From the NCBI GenBank assembly GCA_031412915.1, contig JANODX010000286.1, positions 8,540-72,539 on the forward strand: a stretch of DNA of 64,000 nucleotides. Reading direction: 5' to 3'. Below the pieces are notes generated by a model. It saw nothing but the letters and a program-made list of their open reading frames with translations, was not told the DNA's origin and did no database searches. The position numbers and the translations under genes are program-made. Below are positions 1-8,247 of this stretch, in pieces; the first letter of the stretch is position 1; the number at the start of each line of letters is the position of its first letter. The DNA is from JAGNNV01 sp031412915 (GTDB taxonomy: Bacteria > Acidobacteriota > Vicinamibacteria > Fen-336 > JAGNNV01).

Positions 1-1158
1 CTGTCCCTGCAGCACGGAAAGGACGCTCGCGTATACGGTGAGGGGGGTGAAGAGGTCGTCCTGAACCACCGTGAACGAGTAGTCCTGCCTCATTCCCGGG
101 CGATTCTGAAGGGAAACCTTGACCGGAATCATCCGCGGCCCCGGGCCGAGTTTGCCGGAGATGCCGGTGGCGCGGTCCTGCTGGAAGCGGCCGATGGTTT
201 CGTGGGGGCTTGCGATCTTGAACGACTGCTGGAGGCTCGGGAACACGTCGTACACCCAGGCCTGGCGCATGGGAAAGTCGATGGGGCCGATGCCGAAAAA
301 GGGGTGCCCGAAGGCGTAGACCACATCCTTGTCTATGTGGGTCACGGTGCCGGTCGCCGAGAAATCGAAGTCGCCTTGAATCAGGGACACCGCCACGGGC
401 CCTCCGGGTTCGAGAGGAGGCAGGGGGCCGGGGGCCTTCCCGTTCGCGGGCGCCTGAAGCGGCGTGAAACCCATCGTCGAGAAAAGACCCTTCGCCGCCT
501 CGAAGGCCCGCCCTGACAAGCCCGAGACGGAGAGCGGAATGGGCAATGCGGTCATTCCTCCGAGCCCCGCCGCTCCCCCCGTCCCCTTCGTTCCCGCGGC
601 ATTGAGCGCGTCCAGGAACTTCGCGACCAGGGACGCTTGATCGATGGGCCAGGGGAGGCCCGACATGCGCAGGGGTATCGGCCGGACGACCGAGTCCGCC
701 GGGTTCTTGGAGGCGCGAAGGAGGACATCACCGAGCCGGGAGAGTCCCTTCATTTCACTGTAGGGGGTGATTCCCGCGATCGCCTCTTTCGAAAAACCGA
801 AACCGAAGGCGACCGCCCCCAAAAGCTTGCCGTCGATGTAGACCGGTGACCCGCTCATGCCCGCGATCACGCCGGTGTTGGCCAGAGGCCCCCCGGACAG
901 GCGGGCCATCACCATGGTCTGCTTGGGCGCCGAGTTTTCCAGAGCGCCGATGATCTCCACGTCGAAGGTCTCGAGCTTCTGGCTGGCGAAGACGGTGCGG
1001 CCGACCCCCTTCATCCCCGGCCTCACCTCGTCGATCGGGAAGATGGCGACCTCGGAGGGGACCTTGGCGAGGGGAACGCTTCCGGTCTGGGCCGGTGCTG
1101 CCCCCGAACCGTTCGCGGTGAGGGCGAGGGCGGCGAGCCCGAAGGCCAGTCTCAACAT
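1..1158 (-). CDS. SpoIVB-type (S55) serine peptidase, secreted, 3' end beyond window
   Basis: The reading frame enters from the left edge, so the C-terminus is missing; 386 codons are visible. It starts at ATG 1158 behind an AGGAG-like site and opens with a short hydrophobic signal (MLRLAFGLAALALTANGSGA). The segment GMSGSPVYIDGKLLGA carries the GxSGSP motif that holds the nucleophilic serine in S55/trypsin-fold peptidases. An upstream PGMKGVGRTVF stretch and a later VVYAFGHPFFG stretch are also typical of SpoIVB-family proteins. In sporulating Firmicutes the family processes a membrane protease partner. Copies in non-sporulating bacteria such as this one are of unknown substrate and probably act in the periplasm. 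It diverges from the HEAT-repeat gene with about 100 bp between the starts, so they may share a control region. Family call is fairly sure, role is not. Confidence 0.75.
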   Translation of the reverse strand, partial: MLRLAFGLAALALTANGSGAAPAQTGSVPLAKVPSEVAIFPIDEVRPGMKGVGRTVFASQKLETFDVEIIGALENSAPKQTMVMARLSGGPLANTGVIAGMSGSPVYIDGKLLGAVAFGFGFSKEAIAGITPYSEMKGLSRLGDVLLRASKNPADSVVRPIPLRMSGLPWPIDQASLVAKFLDALNAAGTKGTGGAAGLGGMTALPIPLSVSGLSGRAFEAAKGLFSTMGFTPLQAPANGKAPGPLPPLEPGGPVAVSLIQGDFDFSATGTVTHIDKDVVYAFGHPFFGIGPIDFPMRQAWVYDVFPSLQQSFKIASPHETIGRFQQDRATGISGKLGPGPRMIPVKVSLQNRPGMRQDYSFTVVQDDLFTPLTVYASVLSVLQGQ

Positions 1159-1261
1159 CCTCTCATTCTCCTATACGTTCATTGTTCCTGATGATGACCA
1201 GGCCCCACGACCAGCGATATCCTGCGGTCCTCGGATGAGTCGGGTGAGGAGGAGGGATCAC

Positions 1262-2584
1262 ATGGATAAGGTACCGCGGAACGGGCCGTCACTCGGGCCG
1301 TGGGTTCTGAGCGCCTCGGTTCTCGTCCTGATTCTGTCGGCTTCAGACGCCCGCGCCACCCTCTCCGTTCAAGCGTCGCAGGAGAGGCCGGCGGACGGCC
1401 TGCGCAGCCCCCTGGCCAGCGTTCGCCGGAAGGCCGCGTCCGATCTCGGCAAATCGAAAAGGCCCGAAGCCCTTCCGCAGCTGGCGGAGCTCGTCCGCGA
1501 CCCGGACATCGAAGTACGTCTCACCGCCCTGCGGGCCATCGCCTCTCTGCGCGAACTTGCCGGTGTCCCGTCGATGATCGTCTTCCTGGCCGACTCGCAA
1601 TCGCGGGTCCGATCGGAGGCGATCGACGGCCTGGTGGAGATCTACACCCATCGGGATCACCCGGGATCGTCGAAGTTCCTGTCGATCTTCTCGGATAGCC
1701 GGGACAAGCGAGAGCCGCTGGTCGTGGCCGCGGTGGACTTCGAGGTCTATCGGTCGCTGGCCGCGCGACTCAAGGATTCGGACCTGACCATCCGGGAGTC
1801 CGCGGCGGAAGCGATCGGGATCCTCGGAGGTACCGAAGTCGCCGTTGATCTGGTCGCCGCTCTTTCGGACGCGGTGCCCGATGTGAGGGCCGCCGCGGCG
1901 ACCGCCATCGTGAAGGTGGGAACTTCCGCCGACGGGGAGGCGCTCATACCGCTCATGAAGGATCCATCGGCCTCGGTCAGGCGCCGGGCGATTGCTGGTC
2001 TTGGCCGGCTCAAGGTGGGGGACGCCGCGGCGGCCCTGCGATCCGCCTACCAAAAAGGCCCCGACTCCGAGGATGGACTGCTCGCTCTCACCGCGCTCTC
2101 GCAGATTGCACTTCCCCAGGACGTTCCCCTCTTCCAGCGCCTGGCCCTTCAGTTCGACTCGCGCCGACGCCGCCCCGCAATCGAGGCTTTGGCCCGGCTC
2201 TCCGATGTGGGGAACCAGGGCCGTTTCAAACGAGAGTTCCAGCGCGAGAAGACCGACGAGCTGCGCTCCGCCTATGCGTTCGCCATCTTTCTGTTCGGCG
2301 ACCGCCCTTTCCTCGACACCGTTATCCTGGGTCTTTCGGGGCCGAAGGACCGCGCCCGCCAGGCCCGCGGCTATCTCGAAGAGCTTGGGGCCCGCTCGCT
2401 TCCCGAGGCCCTCGACTATCTTGGGGAGCCGGATCCGAAAATCCGATCCGGATTGTGCGACGCTCTGGCCGACGCGGGCGTGTCGAACGCGCTCTCCGCA
2501 ATCGAACCGTTGACCAGGGACAAGGATGGGCAGGTGGCGAGAAGCGCCGAGCGCGCGGTGGCGATTCTGAAGCGACCGAAGTAG
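1262..2584 (+). CDS. Secreted HEAT-repeat protein
   Basis: A protein of 440 residues from ATG 1262, which follows a strong GGAGGAGG-like ribosome site; the open frame reaches further upstream but without support. Residues 10-30 form a hydrophobic signal (SASVLVLILSASDARA). The rest is a series of roughly 30-residue helical repeats rich in the pattern D.(D/S).VR..A..ALG, for example DPDIEVRLTALRAIASL, DLTIRESAAEAIGILG, DAVPDVRAAAATAIVKVG and DPSASVRRRAIAGLGRL. This is the signature of HEAT / PBS-lyase-type repeats. Such proteins are scaffolds for protein contacts and no enzyme active site is seen. It diverges from an S55 peptidase, so a periplasmic partnership is possible but unproven. Confidence 0.8.
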   Translation: MDKVPRNGPSLGPWVLSASVLVLILSASDARATLSVQASQERPADGLRSPLASVRRKAASDLGKSKRPEALPQLAELVRDPDIEVRLTALRAIASLRELAGVPSMIVFLADSQSRVRSEAIDGLVEIYTHRDHPGSSKFLSIFSDSRDKREPLVVAAVDFEVYRSLAARLKDSDLTIRESAAEAIGILGGTEVAVDLVAALSDAVPDVRAAAATAIVKVGTSADGEALIPLMKDPSASVRRRAIAGLGRLKVGDAAAALRSAYQKGPDSEDGLLALTALSQIALPQDVPLFQRLALQFDSRRRRPAIEALARLSDVGNQGRFKREFQREKTDELRSAYAFAIFLFGDRPFLDTVILGLSGPKDRARQARGYLEELGARSLPEALDYLGEPDPKIRSGLCDALADAGVSNALSAIEPLTRDKDGQVARSAERAVAILKRPK

Positions 2585-2603
2585 GCGCAAGGCCGGCCGC
2601 GCC
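2584..2603. terminator. Inverted repeat between convergent genes
   Basis: GGCGC and GCGCC arms enclose a GGCCGGCC palindrome directly between two converging stop codons. There is no T-tract, so it is only a candidate bidirectional terminator. Confidence 0.3.
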
Positions 2604-2611
2604 GACCGCTT

Positions 2612-3085
2612 CTATTGGGGCGTCCGGCCCCTTCCGTTGGCGTCGATGAAGATCAGCCCTTGCTCCCGCGAGCCTCCGGGGTTCTCAAACTTCACGATCC
2701 GTTCTCCGCCGACGGTCAGGCGATCGGCGGAGACGCCCGCGGTTAAAGTGTTCGCCAGAAAGGGATCCACCGCATAGACCCGGTGGGGATCCACGCCCGG
2801 GTAGTTGATGGGCACGTCGGGAATGGTCGCCACCCAGGTATGGGCGGTGGACGGCAGGAGGTTGACGTAGGTGCCCAAGGGCATCCAACTCGCCTGAAAC
2901 GTGACCGGTCCGCTGCACTGCGTTCCCGCGTTCACGCACTGCGACGGCCTCAGGTAGGTGACGGTCACCGACACCGTGGCCGGCGATTTCAGGGGCGGCG
3001 GGTCTTCCGGCCCGACGATATGGAAGTCGTAGCAGGAAGGGAGGGCCAGGACCAGCGCCCAGGTCCCAAGGTAAGAGAGCTTCAT
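2612..3085 (-). CDS. Small lipoprotein of unknown function
   Basis: A 157-residue protein read from ATG 3085. The N-terminus MKLSYLGTWALVLALPSC is a lipoprotein signal with lipobox L-P-S-C, so Cys18 would be lipidated. A proline-rich linker (GPEDPPPLKSP) then leads into a beta-rich domain with one extra cysteine pair (CVNAGTQC). A much longer open frame extends upstream but runs antisense through the ABC transporter gene and is ignored. No family is recognised. The gene converges on the HEAT-repeat gene and diverges from msbA. It is probably attached to the periplasmic face of a membrane. Confidence 0.6.
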   Translation of the reverse strand: MKLSYLGTWALVLALPSCYDFHIVGPEDPPPLKSPATVSVTVTYLRPSQCVNAGTQCSGPVTFQASWMPLGTYVNLLPSTAHTWVATIPDVPINYPGVDPHRVYAVDPFLANTLTAGVSADRLTVGGERIVKFENPGGSREQGLIFIDANGRGRTPQ

Positions 3086-3235
3086 CTCGTGCGGAATCGT
3101 AACAGGAATTGCACGTCCACAACTAGACTCTTCGCTTCTGGCTCCATCGCATTGACCAAAGTCCTCCCCCGAGCATCCTTGGACGAGTCGCCTGGCCGGG
3201 CGCCCTCCGCAGGCGGAGCCGCCGTCGAAGGCGGC

Positions 3236-5026
3236 ATGGCCCATAACCCCGGTTCGGGGCGGTCGAACGTTCCTTCGGGCAGTCGGGCGACCTCGCTTCA
3301 ACTGGCTCGCCGCCTTCTCTCCTACGCGCGGCCCCACGCCTCCCTCATCTTCATGGGCTGGCTCGCCACGGTTCTGTACGGCCTGTCGAACGCGGCGCTC
3401 GTCTACATGATCAAGCCCATCTTCGACGACGTGCTGATCAGGACGGTGAGGTTCGGCGAGGTCGCGATCGCCATCGTTTCCCTCTACGTGATCAAGGGCG
3501 TGGGCGCCTATTTCTCGACCACCCTGCTTTCCGAAGCCGGGCAGAAGGCCGTCTTCGACCTGCGGCGCGCCGTCTACGCTCACATTCTGGACCAGTCCTT
3601 CGACTTCTTCTCGAACCGCACCACTGGATCCCTGATGAGCCATCTCACCACGGATGTGGAGAAGATTCAGACCGCCCTCGGCGAGATCGCCGGGGATTTG
3701 CTCAAGGAAGGGCTCACCGTGGTCGGTCTGGTCGGTCTGCTCATCTATCACGACTGGCGCCTGGCCCTGATTTCCCTCGTGCTCATGCCTCTCGCTTTTA
3801 CCCCTCTGATCCGGCTGGGGCGGCGGCTGCGCTCCTCGAACGAGAGCTCCATGCGCAGATGGAAGGACATCGCCAACATTCTCCAGGAGACCCTCTCCGG
3901 TTTTCGGGTGGTGAAGGCCTTCAGGACGGAAACCTTCGAGAAAGCGCGGTTCGAAAAGGCCCTCGAACGCCTTCAGGGAGTGACCCTGCGCATGAACCGG
4001 ACGACTGCGTTCCTGCCCCCTTTGATGGAGGCGGTGGGAGGCCTGTCCGTGGTGGCCGTACTCTGGTACGGGACCTACGCGATCGCGACGGGGATCATGA
4101 CCCCGGGCTCCTTTACCTCCTTTCTGGCCGGCCTCTTCGCGCTCTATACCCCCATCAAGCGCCTGTCCAAGGTGAATGCCGCCCTCCAGGGAGCGTTCGC
4201 GGCCGGGGAGCGGGCCTTCTCCCTGCTCGACACGCACCGCGAGATCAAGGACTCGCCCGCTGCCACCACCCTGGCCCCGTTCAAGGACGCGGTGGAGTTT
4301 CACAACGTCTCGTTCCAGTACGACAAGACTTCAGGGCCGGTGCTTTCCGGGGCCTCCCTCAAGGCCAAGAAGGGCGAGGTGCTGGCCATCGTGGGCATGA
4401 GCGGCTCCGGCAAGACTTCGCTCCTGAATCTGCTTCCGCGCTTCTACAACGTCAGCAGCGGGTCGATCACGGTCGACGGCGTGGATATCAAGGACGTGAC
4501 CCTCGACAGCTTGCGCCGGCAAATCGGCCTGGTGAAGCAGGAGACCATCCTGTTCAACGACACCGTAAGGGCCAACATCGCCTACGGCCTTTCCGGGGTC
4601 GAAGGGTCTGTGGTGGAGAGCGCGGCGCGGGCCGCCTTTGCCCACGATTTCATCCTCGATCTTCCCAGGCGATATGACACGGTGATCGGGGAGAGAGGCT
4701 CGCGGCTCTCCGGCGGACAAAAGCAGCGGATCGCCATTGCCCGAGCCATCCTGAAAGACCCTCCCATTCTGATTCTCGACGAGGCCACCTCGGCCCTCGA
4801 CACGGAATCGGAGAGCCTGGTTCAGCAGGCCCTTTTCAATCTCATGAAGGGCCGAACCACCCTGGTGGTGGCCCACCGCCTGGCCACCGTGCGACGCGCG
4901 GACCGGATTCTGGTTTTGGAAAGAGGCGAGATTCGCGAAGAAGGCACCCATGACGAGCTATTGGCGAGGAACGGGATCTACGCGCGGCTCCACGACCTCC
5001 AGTTCCGGGTGGATCCCGCGGTATGA
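3236..5026 (+). CDS. msbA: MsbA-type ABC exporter (membrane and ATPase fused)
   Basis: A 596-residue half-transporter. An N-terminal six-helix ABC membrane domain (residues about 25-330) is fused to a nucleotide-binding domain (about 350-590). Walker A is GMSGSGKTSLL, the Q-loop lies in QIGLVKQETILF, the signature is LSGGQKQRIAIARA, Walker B is ILILDEATSALD and the H-loop is VVAHRLAT. This order and length match MsbA, which flips lipid A-core or phospholipids across the inner membrane. Related multidrug exporters look the same, so the substrate is inferred. ATG 3236 is the first sensible start; the frame stays open further upstream. Its stop overlaps the gmk start by 4 bp, so the two are probably cotranscribed. 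Confidence 0.8.
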   Translation: MAHNPGSGRSNVPSGSRATSLQLARRLLSYARPHASLIFMGWLATVLYGLSNAALVYMIKPIFDDVLIRTVRFGEVAIAIVSLYVIKGVGAYFSTTLLSEAGQKAVFDLRRAVYAHILDQSFDFFSNRTTGSLMSHLTTDVEKIQTALGEIAGDLLKEGLTVVGLVGLLIYHDWRLALISLVLMPLAFTPLIRLGRRLRSSNESSMRRWKDIANILQETLSGFRVVKAFRTETFEKARFEKALERLQGVTLRMNRTTAFLPPLMEAVGGLSVVAVLWYGTYAIATGIMTPGSFTSFLAGLFALYTPIKRLSKVNAALQGAFAAGERAFSLLDTHREIKDSPAATTLAPFKDAVEFHNVSFQYDKTSGPVLSGASLKAKKGEVLAIVGMSGSGKTSLLNLLPRFYNVSSGSITVDGVDIKDVTLDSLRRQIGLVKQETILFNDTVRANIAYGLSGVEGSVVESAARAAFAHDFILDLPRRYDTVIGERGSRLSGGQKQRIAIARAILKDPPILILDEATSALDTESESLVQQALFNLMKGRTTLVVAHRLATVRRADRILVLERGEIREEGTHDELLARNGIYARLHDLQFRVDPAV

Positions 5027-5595
5027 GCGAACCTCTTCTCGTCGTCATCTCCGGCCCCTCGGGCAGCGGCAAGTCCACGGTTGAGGCTCGGATCCTCGCA
5101 GAAATGCCCGGCCTCCTCTTCTCCGTCTCGCACACCACCCGGGAGCCGCGCTCGGGGGAAGAGAACGGCCGGGATTATTTCTTCGTGGCCGAGGCGAAGT
5201 TTCGCGACCTCATCTCTCAGGGGGCTTTCCTCGAATGGGCCGAGGTGCACGAGAAGCTCTACGGCACGTCCCTGGCCGAACTCGAACGGGCGCGCCTCGA
5301 GGGGAAGGACCTGGTGCTCGACATCGATGTTCAAGGAGCCGCCCAGATCAAGAAGGCCTATCCGGGGGCGGTCACGATCTTCCTGCGGCCCCCGTCCGTG
5401 GCGGTCCTGACCGATCGGCTGCGCGGTCGCGCGTCCGACACCGCGGAGGTGGTGGCGGTCAGAATCAAGAACGCCACGGGGGAGATTCAACGCGCCTCGG
5501 AGTTCCGTCATGTCGTGGTCAATGATCATCTCGACGCCACGGTGGATACGGTCAAACGCATCATCGAAACGGAGCGGGCGCAGAAGCGTTCCTGA
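5023..5595 (+). CDS. gmk: Guanylate kinase
   Basis: 190 residues, close to the usual 200. The P-loop SGPSGSGKSTV is at residues 9-20. The GMP-binding part reads HTTREPRSGEENGRDYFFV, and the lid and closing region follow (GTSLAELE, LVLDIDVQGAAQIKK). It phosphorylates GMP to GDP with ATP in the cytoplasm, feeding GTP and dGTP pools. It starts inside the msbA stop (ATGA) and precedes rpoZ; the gmk-rpoZ-coaBC order is conserved in many bacteria. Confidence 0.95.
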   Translation: MSEPLLVVISGPSGSGKSTVEARILAEMPGLLFSVSHTTREPRSGEENGRDYFFVAEAKFRDLISQGAFLEWAEVHEKLYGTSLAELERARLEGKDLVLDIDVQGAAQIKKAYPGAVTIFLRPPSVAVLTDRLRGRASDTAEVVAVRIKNATGEIQRASEFRHVVVNDHLDATVDTVKRIIETERAQKRS

Positions 5596-5645
5596 GCGAT
5601 CTTCGGAAAGTGAGGTTGGCTCCCGGGCCAAACGTCTGCCTCCGC

Positions 5646-5651
5646 TATACT
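5646..5651 (+). promoter_or_regulatory. Possible -10 element upstream of rpoZ
   Basis: TATACT in an otherwise GC-rich gap between gmk and rpoZ. No well-spaced -35 hexamer is seen, so this is weak. Confidence 0.3.
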
Positions 5652-5749
5652 TCGGGGTGCGGCGCGGATGGCTCACCAGAGCGACTCTCTGCGCTCGGTT
5701 CCCCGAACGAAAGAAACAATTGCCAAAGACTCTCTACAACGACCGGCCC

Positions 5750-5962
5750 ATGAAGCACCTCATCCTCCCCAAAGAAATCGACAGCAAGTTTCGCTTCATT
5801 ATCGTGGCCGCCCAGCGCGCGAAGCAGCTTCAGGCCGGGGCCAAGCCCCGCGTTCTGACCACGAGCTATAAGCCCACCCGGGTCGCCATCGAAGAAGTCC
5901 TGGCCGGCGCCGTGTCCTGGGAAATGAAGGCGGAAGTCCCGCGGGTCACGAATCTCGACTAG
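5750..5962 (+). CDS. rpoZ: RNA polymerase omega subunit
   Basis: A 70-residue protein, the usual omega size. The segment IDSKFRFIIVAAQRAKQLQ followed by GAKPRV is the conserved omega core (helix 1-2 with the A.RA.QL motif), and TRVAIEEVLAG is the second conserved helix. Omega binds the beta-prime C-terminus and aids polymerase assembly. The start is uncertain: ATG 5750 gives the typical length, while an in-frame TTG at 5720 would add ten residues, and neither has a clear ribosome site. It sits between gmk and coaBC as in many genomes. Confidence 0.85.
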   Translation: MKHLILPKEIDSKFRFIIVAAQRAKQLQAGAKPRVLTTSYKPTRVAIEEVLAGAVSWEMKAEVPRVTNLD

Positions 5963-6031
5963 TCCGCCATGAACGGGTTCAGCGCCCACGCGCTCCAACC
6001 CGACTCGGGTTCGGACGGAGGCTAGAGGATC

Positions 6032-7228
6032 ATGGCCAGCATTCTTCTCGGGGTCACCGGCGGAATCGCGGCGTACAAGGCCTGTGAGATCCTCCGGCTC
6101 TTCGACAAGGCGGGCCACCGCGTTCGCGTGGTCATGACCCGGGCGGCCACCGAGTTCGTGGCCCCCCTGACTTTCGAGACCCTTTCCCGGGCGAAGGTCC
6201 TGACCGACGCCCGGCCCCTTGGTGAGGACGGTTCGATTCTCCACATCGAATACGCGGACGATGCGGACGCTTTGGTGATCGCGCCCTGCACCGCCAACGT
6301 CATGGCCAAGCTGGCTCAGGGGATCGCCGATGACGCGCTCTCAACTACGGCCCTCGCCTTCACCGGCCCGGTTCTGATCGCCCCGGCCATGAACGTGAAC
6401 ATGTGGAACAGCGCTTCGGTACGGGAGAACCTCGCGAGTCTGCGCAGCCGAGGTCTTCACATCGTCGAGCCCTCGAGCGGCGACCTCGCCTGCGGATGGG
6501 TGGGCGAAGGCCGCCTCGCCGAGCCGCCCGAAATCGTGGAAGCGGTGCTGAAGATGCTGGAGGAGGGCAAGGATCTGGCCCGCCTTCGGATCGTGGTCAG
6601 CGCGGGGCCAACTCAGGAGCGGCTCGATCCCGTCCGCTACCTTTCGAATCGATCGTCGGGCAAGATGGGGTACGCGATCGCCGAGGCGGCGCGGGCGCGC
6701 GGAGCTTCCGTCACCCTCGTATCCGGTCCGGTGGCTCTGGGGAGACCCGAGGGCGTGACCGTGATCGGAGTCGAGTCCGCGAGCGAAATGAAGGCCGCGA
6801 TGGAGGAGCAGGCCGAAGAGGCCGACATCGTGATCATGTCCGCGGCGGTGGCCGACTATCGGGCCGCCCGAAAGGCGGAGGGCAAGATCAAGAAGGACGC
6901 CGAAGGGCTTCAGATTTCCCTGGTCCGGAACGACGATATTCTCGCCGGTCTGGGCCGGATCAAGACCGCCCGCCAGGTGCTGGTCGGGTTCGCCGCGGAA
7001 ACGAACGACGTCATCGCCTATGGTCAGGAGAAACTGAAGCGAAAGGGCGCCGATCTGTTCGTGGCCAACGACGTCTCGCGCCCCGACATCGGCTTCTCGG
7101 CGGACGAGAACGAGGTCCACCTGCTCTTCCCCGGCGGCCGGGTGGTGAAGGTCGACAAGGCTCCGAAGCGAAAGATCGCCAACGCGATCCTGGATGCCGC
7201 GAAGGAGATCCACCGGGCGAAAGCGTAG
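6032..7228 (+). CDS. coaBC: Bifunctional phosphopantothenoylcysteine decarboxylase / synthetase
   Basis: 398 residues, normal for CoaBC, with a GGAGG site ahead of ATG 6032. The N-terminal flavoprotein (CoaC) part begins ILLGVTGGIAAYK, has PAMNVNMW, the active-site histidine region LHIEYA, and the cysteine loop GDLACGWVGEGRL. The C-terminal CoaB part has SAGPTQERLDPVRYLSNRS and SSGKMGYAIAEAA, AAVADYR and a KIKK motif. It joins cysteine to phosphopantothenate and decarboxylates the product to phosphopantetheine in coenzyme A synthesis. It lies in the gmk-rpoZ-coaBC run. Confidence 0.95.
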   Translation: MASILLGVTGGIAAYKACEILRLFDKAGHRVRVVMTRAATEFVAPLTFETLSRAKVLTDARPLGEDGSILHIEYADDADALVIAPCTANVMAKLAQGIADDALSTTALAFTGPVLIAPAMNVNMWNSASVRENLASLRSRGLHIVEPSSGDLACGWVGEGRLAEPPEIVEAVLKMLEEGKDLARLRIVVSAGPTQERLDPVRYLSNRSSGKMGYAIAEAARARGASVTLVSGPVALGRPEGVTVIGVESASEMKAAMEEQAEEADIVIMSAAVADYRAARKAEGKIKKDAEGLQISLVRNDDILAGLGRIKTARQVLVGFAAETNDVIAYGQEKLKRKGADLFVANDVSRPDIGFSADENEVHLLFPGGRVVKVDKAPKRKIANAILDAAKEIHRAKA

Positions 7229-7272
7229 AGCCTTCCGGCGGGGGCGATCGCGCCCTCCTCCCCCCTCACTGC

Positions 7273-7278
7273 TAAACT
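7273..7278 (+). promoter_or_regulatory. Possible -10 element close to the hfq-like start
   Basis: TAAACT ends 9 bp before the ATG of the Hfq-like gene, which has no ribosome site. If used, transcription would begin almost at the start codon, giving a leaderless message. Confidence 0.3.
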
Positions 7279-7287
7279 TCAGCGCCA

Positions 7288-7605
7288 ATGTCGATCAACC
7301 GAAAACTCATTCGTCCCGACATGTCCGCGGCCCGCCAGGCCCTGTCCGACAAGCGGAAGAAAGCTCCGCCCGTGGAAACCGCGGCCGAAGCCTTCTACTA
7401 TGTGAAGCAGATGGGCGGGAAGACGCCCATGGTGGTGGTCACCATGGATGGAGAAAAGCTCCAGGGCGTCATCGAATGGTACGACGACAACGCCATCAAG
7501 CTTCACCGCCGCGGCGCACCCAATCTCCTTCTCATGAAGCATGCCATCAAGTACATGCACAAAGAGGGCGACATGGGAACGCTGGACCAGCCCGCCGAAG
7601 AATAG
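7288..7605 (+). CDS. hfq: Divergent Hfq-family (Sm-like) RNA-binding protein
   Basis: 105 residues. A basic N-terminal extension of about 45 residues precedes an Sm-like domain: TPMVVVTMDGEKLQGVIEWY matches Sm1, followed by DDNAIKLHRR and the KHA-containing Sm2 strand LLLMKHAIKYMHK. The K-H pair is the distal signature of Hfq (YKHAI in E. coli). The usual short acidic tail is present (DMGTLDQPAEE). Hfq hexamers pair small RNAs with messages. The extension and the unusual Sm1 sequence are unlike enterobacterial Hfq, so RNA specificity may differ. ATG 7288 lacks a ribosome site and lies just after a -10-like element. Confidence 0.75.
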   Translation: MSINRKLIRPDMSAARQALSDKRKKAPPVETAAEAFYYVKQMGGKTPMVVVTMDGEKLQGVIEWYDDNAIKLHRRGAPNLLLMKHAIKYMHKEGDMGTLDQPAEE

Positions 7606-7661
7606 GCGAACCGGCTTCCCTCGCCATCTCAGAACCAGCGCAGGAAGGGAAAGGCAGCGTT

Positions 7662-8033
7662 TTGTTTCCATGGATTGCCGGCTTCGCCGGCCTGCTCGTG
7701 CCTGGCGCCGGTCATGCCCTTGCCAGGCGCCGGGGGCGCGCGGTGGTCTACTTCCTCTGCACCCTGGGACTCTTCTTTTTCGGCGTCCTCTATGGCGCGA
7801 GACTTCAGTTCCATGTGGGCTTCGACGATCCTCTGGCGTTGGTGCGGAGCACCGCTCAGCTGGTGGTGGGGGCCCCGTACTTTCTGGCCCGTTTCCTGGG
7901 TCTCGGCCAGGATCCGGCCCTGATCACCCGCAGTACCTTCGAGTATGGGAGCACATTTACCGAAGTCGCCGGCCTGCTCAACATTCTCGTCGCCCTCGAT
8001 GCCTTCGATGTCGCGGCGGGCCGGAAGAAGTAG
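7662..8033 (+). CDS. Small integral membrane protein, DUF6677-like
   Basis: The frame is open far upstream through hfq, but the best start is TTG 7662, preceded by AGGAAGGGAAAGG at good spacing. That gives 123 residues. The N-terminus FPWIAGFAGLLVPGAGHALARRRGRAV is the pattern PW..G..AWL.PG.GH...G seen in DUF6677 proteins of Acidobacteriota. It is followed by a strong membrane helix (VYFLCTLGLFFFGVLYG) and a C-terminal hydrophobic stretch. The function is unknown. A 59-residue membrane protein follows after 7 bp. Confidence 0.6.
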   Translation: MFPWIAGFAGLLVPGAGHALARRRGRAVVYFLCTLGLFFFGVLYGARLQFHVGFDDPLALVRSTAQLVVGAPYFLARFLGLGQDPALITRSTFEYGSTFTEVAGLLNILVALDAFDVAAGRKK

Positions 8034-8040
8034 AAGCCCC

Positions 8041-8220
8041 ATGAGCTTCCTGGATTCGCATCTGGTCGCCCTCCTGTTGTTCTCCGGATTCACCTCCGTG
8101 GCCATGGGGACGCTCGCCGAGAACACCGCCCGCGAGCGGGCGATCTCGGCGGCCAAGGTGTTCGCGGCCTTCGTGGGGTCCACCCTCGTCGGGGCGTGGA
8201 TCATGCACTTCGTTCGCTAG
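8041..8220 (+). CDS. 59-residue membrane protein, unknown
   Basis: ATG 8041, 7 bp after the preceding stop, behind a weak AGAAG-type site. Two hydrophobic helices are visible (LVALLLFSGFTSVAMGTLA and a C-terminal VFAAFVGSTLVGAWIMHFV) joined by a charged turn (ENTARERA). No family is recognised. Tight spacing suggests coupling to the upstream membrane protein. Confidence 0.55.
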   Translation: MSFLDSHLVALLLFSGFTSVAMGTLAENTARERAISAAKVFAAFVGSTLVGAWIMHFVR

Positions 8221-8247
8221 GGCGCGGTTGAGGGATTCGGACCGGCC

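Noticed and set aside
2612..4303. 563-codon minus-strand frame
   Set aside because: Only the last 157 codons (the lipoprotein) are real; the rest is antisense to the MsbA-type gene.
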